DNA of 64,000 bases from Leishmania martiniquensis. Its lineage: Eukaryota > Euglenozoa > Kinetoplastea > Trypanosomatida > Trypanosomatidae. The notes beneath the pieces were generated by a model. That model was given only the letters and a program-made list of their open reading frames with translations, made no database searches and was not told the origin of the DNA. This document shows, in pieces, positions 62,080-64,000 of this stretch (the first letter of the stretch is position 1; every line of letters begins with the position of its first letter). The position numbers and the translations under genes are program-made. The stretch covers positions 558,001 through 622,000 of the forward strand of contig NC_090165.1 in assembly GCF_017916325.1 (NCBI RefSeq), in the 5' to 3' direction.

Positions 62080-64000
62080 ATGCTGTCGTCTTCCCCGGAA
62101 ATGAAGCGAAGCAAGGCGGCGGATGTGGCGGTGACGGGGCCCTCCAATGCGCCGCTCGCAAGACAGCGAAAGCGCGTTGGGGGCCGTGCCGCGCGTGCTG
62201 GGGATGAGAAGGGTGCCGTGCCGACCGGCAGTGTTGCAGCCGCTGCTGAAGGTGCCTCGGCATCTTTCATAGCGACTGGTGGTAGCTTGCCGATAAAGCG
62301 ATCCGCCTCCTCGTCTGGTCTTCCTCTTCATCAGTCGGCTCATGCGAAGGGCGGTGTCACAGCGCGGGTCCCGCCGACGCACCGACAGGCGAGCAGCTCG
62401 GCTGCTGGCACTGCCGCTCTCGCCGCATCCTCTTCAACGCAGGCCCGCCACGCAGCGTCGGCGCGTTCGCCGGACTTTCCCTTCGATGTAAATCCTACGC
62501 AGATCGTCTTCGACTCCTTCGAGGCAAATCACACCTACACAGCCACGCTCGAGCTCAAGAACCACACGATGACGAGCACACACGTTCACGTTGACCGGCC
62601 AAGCCCTTGCACCGGTTTTGAGTTGTCGGCACCGCGCGGGGCGGGGATAACGTCGAGGGTGGCTCCTGGTCTCTCGGTCATCTACACGCTCATCTTCAAC
62701 CCTAGGAGCAACGTCGAGGACTACAGGACGCAGCTTGTCGTGCGAGCAGAGAGCGGCGCATCGGCCATTGTTCCAGTGCGCGCCTACGCCGTTCGAGGAC
62801 ACCTGCAGCTTCCCGCCGAGCTCCTGCTGCGCGAAGCGCCCCTAAAGGGCACTAGCAGCACGCCTCTATTCCTTCGGAACGTGAGTGAGCAGAGCTGCGT
62901 GTGGCAGGCAATGGTGTTTGACGTCAGTGGAGTCGCGCCTGAGGCGTTTTCGCACGACGTATCGTACCCGCTCTCGTCGCACTTCTCCATTACCCCCAGC
63001 TATGGCGTTGTCGAGCCTCTCTGTGGAGGCGGAGATGGAGCGGCAATGTCGGTGGCCCCCGTCACGCTGCACTTCCACCCGCCCACCGGCGTGACCGCTT
63101 CCGGCACGTACGGGGCTCTGTTGCGTTTTTTTATGGGCCCTGAGGGAGACTTACTTCAGGATGTCCAGCTGTCGGCGCAGGCGGTGGAGCTGACCGGCAT
63201 CGTGCTGGAGCAGACGGAGGTGACGCTGAAGGACACTTACGTGACGACGGAGCGGCAGGCAGTGGTACGCCTGCGCAACGACTCCGAGTATACGGTCCAC
63301 TTCGCGTGGAAGCGTTCGTACCGTGGCGGCCGTGAGGGCGACAGCGATGATGATGATGGGCGTGCAACCGGTGGCGACGCCGAGGTCGGCGGCGGCACGA
63401 CAGTAGGCAGCATGCATGGCAGTCACACAGCGAAGAAAAAGAGCGAGCTTACCTCAACCGTCAACGGCAGCGACGGCGACGGTAGCCAGCATTCGCCGCA
63501 TCAGCTCTTTCAGGGCTGCCGCGCGGCATGGGACGACTATACAGGAGATGAGGCGTTTTGCATTGAGCCGCTGTCGGGCGTGCTTTACGGCCGCGGTGCT
63601 CGCGAGTTCACCATCACATTCAACCCTCACGTCGCCGTCCTGTATGAGTCTATGGCGTTTCTAGACGTGACTGGTCTGGTAAACCGTCTCCCTCTCACTA
63701 TGCGTGGCCACGGTCTTGGCCCGCAGTGTATCCTCGAGCATAGACGGCTCGAGATCGGTGACGTCTATTTGAACGCGCTGCACGAGTATGAAGTGGGCAT
63801 GGAGAACATTTCGCCTATTGAGTGCCGGTATGTAATCATGCCGCCATTGCCAGTTCGGGCAGCGAGCGCCACCGCGGTGAACGCGGCGGAGTCAGATGCC
63901 TCAAGAGCACTGGTGGACTTCTCCGGCAAGTTTCGGTTCATCCCGTCCCACGGCACGCTCGGTCCTGGCGAGGTTGTCAAGCTGCGCATTCAGCTCCAGT
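62080..64000 (+). CDS. HYDIN: HYDIN-like central-pair protein, N-terminal part (cut by window edge)
   Basis: HYDIN is a giant protein of the C2 projection of the axonemal central pair, needed for ciliary bending; Leishmania has a motile 9+2 flagellum. The frame from ATG 62080 stays open for 640 codons to the end. After a basic Ser/Ala-rich leader (residues 1-125) come repeated ASH/MSP-type beta-sandwich domains in the HYDIN order: PTQIVFDSFEANHTYTATLEL, then a segment with VAPGLSVIYTLIFNPRS and IVPVRAYAVRGHLQLP, a second domain with FSITPSYGVVEP, a third beginning VTLKDTYVTTERQAVVRLRN with FAWKRSY, a GVLYGRGAREFTITFNP stretch, RLPLTMRGHGLGP, and EIGDVYLNALHEYEVGMEN. These correspond one by one to the vertebrate N-terminus (for example KTYISLANQRTV, RLPLRIKGEGIGP, DIGKVFVGSAH). 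The rest of the gene, expected to be several kb more, lies beyond the window. Confidence 0.92.
   Translation, partial: MLSSSPEMKRSKAADVAVTGPSNAPLARQRKRVGGRAARAGDEKGAVPTGSVAAAAEGASASFIATGGSLPIKRSASSSGLPLHQSAHAKGGVTARVPPTHRQASSSAAGTAALAASSSTQARHAASARSPDFPFDVNPTQIVFDSFEANHTYTATLELKNHTMTSTHVHVDRPSPCTGFELSAPRGAGITSRVAPGLSVIYTLIFNPRSNVEDYRTQLVVRAESGASAIVPVRAYAVRGHLQLPAELLLREAPLKGTSSTPLFLRNVSEQSCVWQAMVFDVSGVAPEAFSHDVSYPLSSHFSITPSYGVVEPLCGGGDGAAMSVAPVTLHFHPPTGVTASGTYGALLRFFMGPEGDLLQDVQLSAQAVELTGIVLEQTEVTLKDTYVTTERQAVVRLRNDSEYTVHFAWKRSYRGGREGDSDDDDGRATGGDAEVGGGTTVGSMHGSHTAKKKSELTSTVNGSDGDGSQHSPHQLFQGCRAAWDDYTGDEAFCIEPLSGVLYGRGAREFTITFNPHVAVLYESMAFLDVTGLVNRLPLTMRGHGLGPQCILEHRRLEIGDVYLNALHEYEVGMENISPIECRYVIMPPLPVRAASATAVNAAESDASRALVDFSGKFRFIPSHGTLGPGEVVKLRIQLQ

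Noticed and set aside
1..64000. tRNA genes, CRISPR arrays, bacterial-style promoters or Shine-Dalgarno sites
   Set aside because: None seen; the organism type and trans-splicing make bacterial signals irrelevant, and no cloverleaf-like or spaced-repeat pattern stood out by eye. snoRNAs cannot be excluded without a dedicated search.

Overview
The window reads as one strand of a polycistronic directional gene cluster from a trypanosomatid, most likely Leishmania or a very close relative. Reasons: every convincing gene (20) is on the + strand; none shows an intron; coding regions are GC-rich and separated by 0.6-4 kb spacers full of CT-tracts, (TG/CA)n, (AT)n and homopolymers, the usual look of trans-splicing and polyadenylation signals in this group. 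No tRNA, rRNA, CRISPR array, intact transposon or strand switch was seen. The species cannot be fixed from sequence alone.

Layout. 0-12.4 kb: C-terminus of a ferric-reductase-like protein, a predicted mitochondrial protein of unknown function, a small two-TM mitochondrial-type protein with a cysteine ladder, EMC4, and the redox chaperone Hsp33. 12.4-16.5 kb: a long gene-free stretch. 16.5-30.2 kb: a Sec14-like CRAL-TRIO protein, a coiled-coil protein, a membrane-tethered Clp-type AAA+ ATPase, Rab28, a protein with two dynein-light-chain-type TQT motifs, and a second coiled-coil protein. 30.2-33.6 kb: a compositional anomaly, with an extremely GC-rich 320-bp block followed by an AT-richer island carrying two unknown genes (one PH-like, one with a membrane segment). 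33.6-39.5 kb: a 1944-residue XMAP215/ch-TOG homologue. 39.5-62 kb: two tandem DUF3147-family membrane proteins of bacterial type, IFT46, a CMGC kinase with large inserts, a J-domain protein and the catalytic queuine tRNA-ribosyltransferase. A perfect 622-bp direct repeat (39733-40354 and 60493-61114) brackets this block. 62.1 kb to the end: the N-terminal 640 codons of a HYDIN homologue, cut by the window edge.

Cell-biology theme. Several genes serve the flagellum and microtubules (IFT46, HYDIN, XMAP215, probably Rab28 and the TQT-motif protein), but in trypanosomatids neighbours are co-transcribed without needing to share a function. From memory (not checked), T. brucei IFT46, RAB28 and hydin lie close together on chromosome 6, so this looks like conserved synteny. 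Regulation should be mainly post-transcriptional. Where visible, likely splice acceptors and upstream ATGs were used to choose starts.

Most noteworthy for follow-up: the DUF3147 pair (candidate bacterial acquisition, then duplication), the perfect direct repeat, the membrane-anchored Clp-like ATPase, the tandem TQT protein, and the GC/AT anomaly near 30-33 kb.
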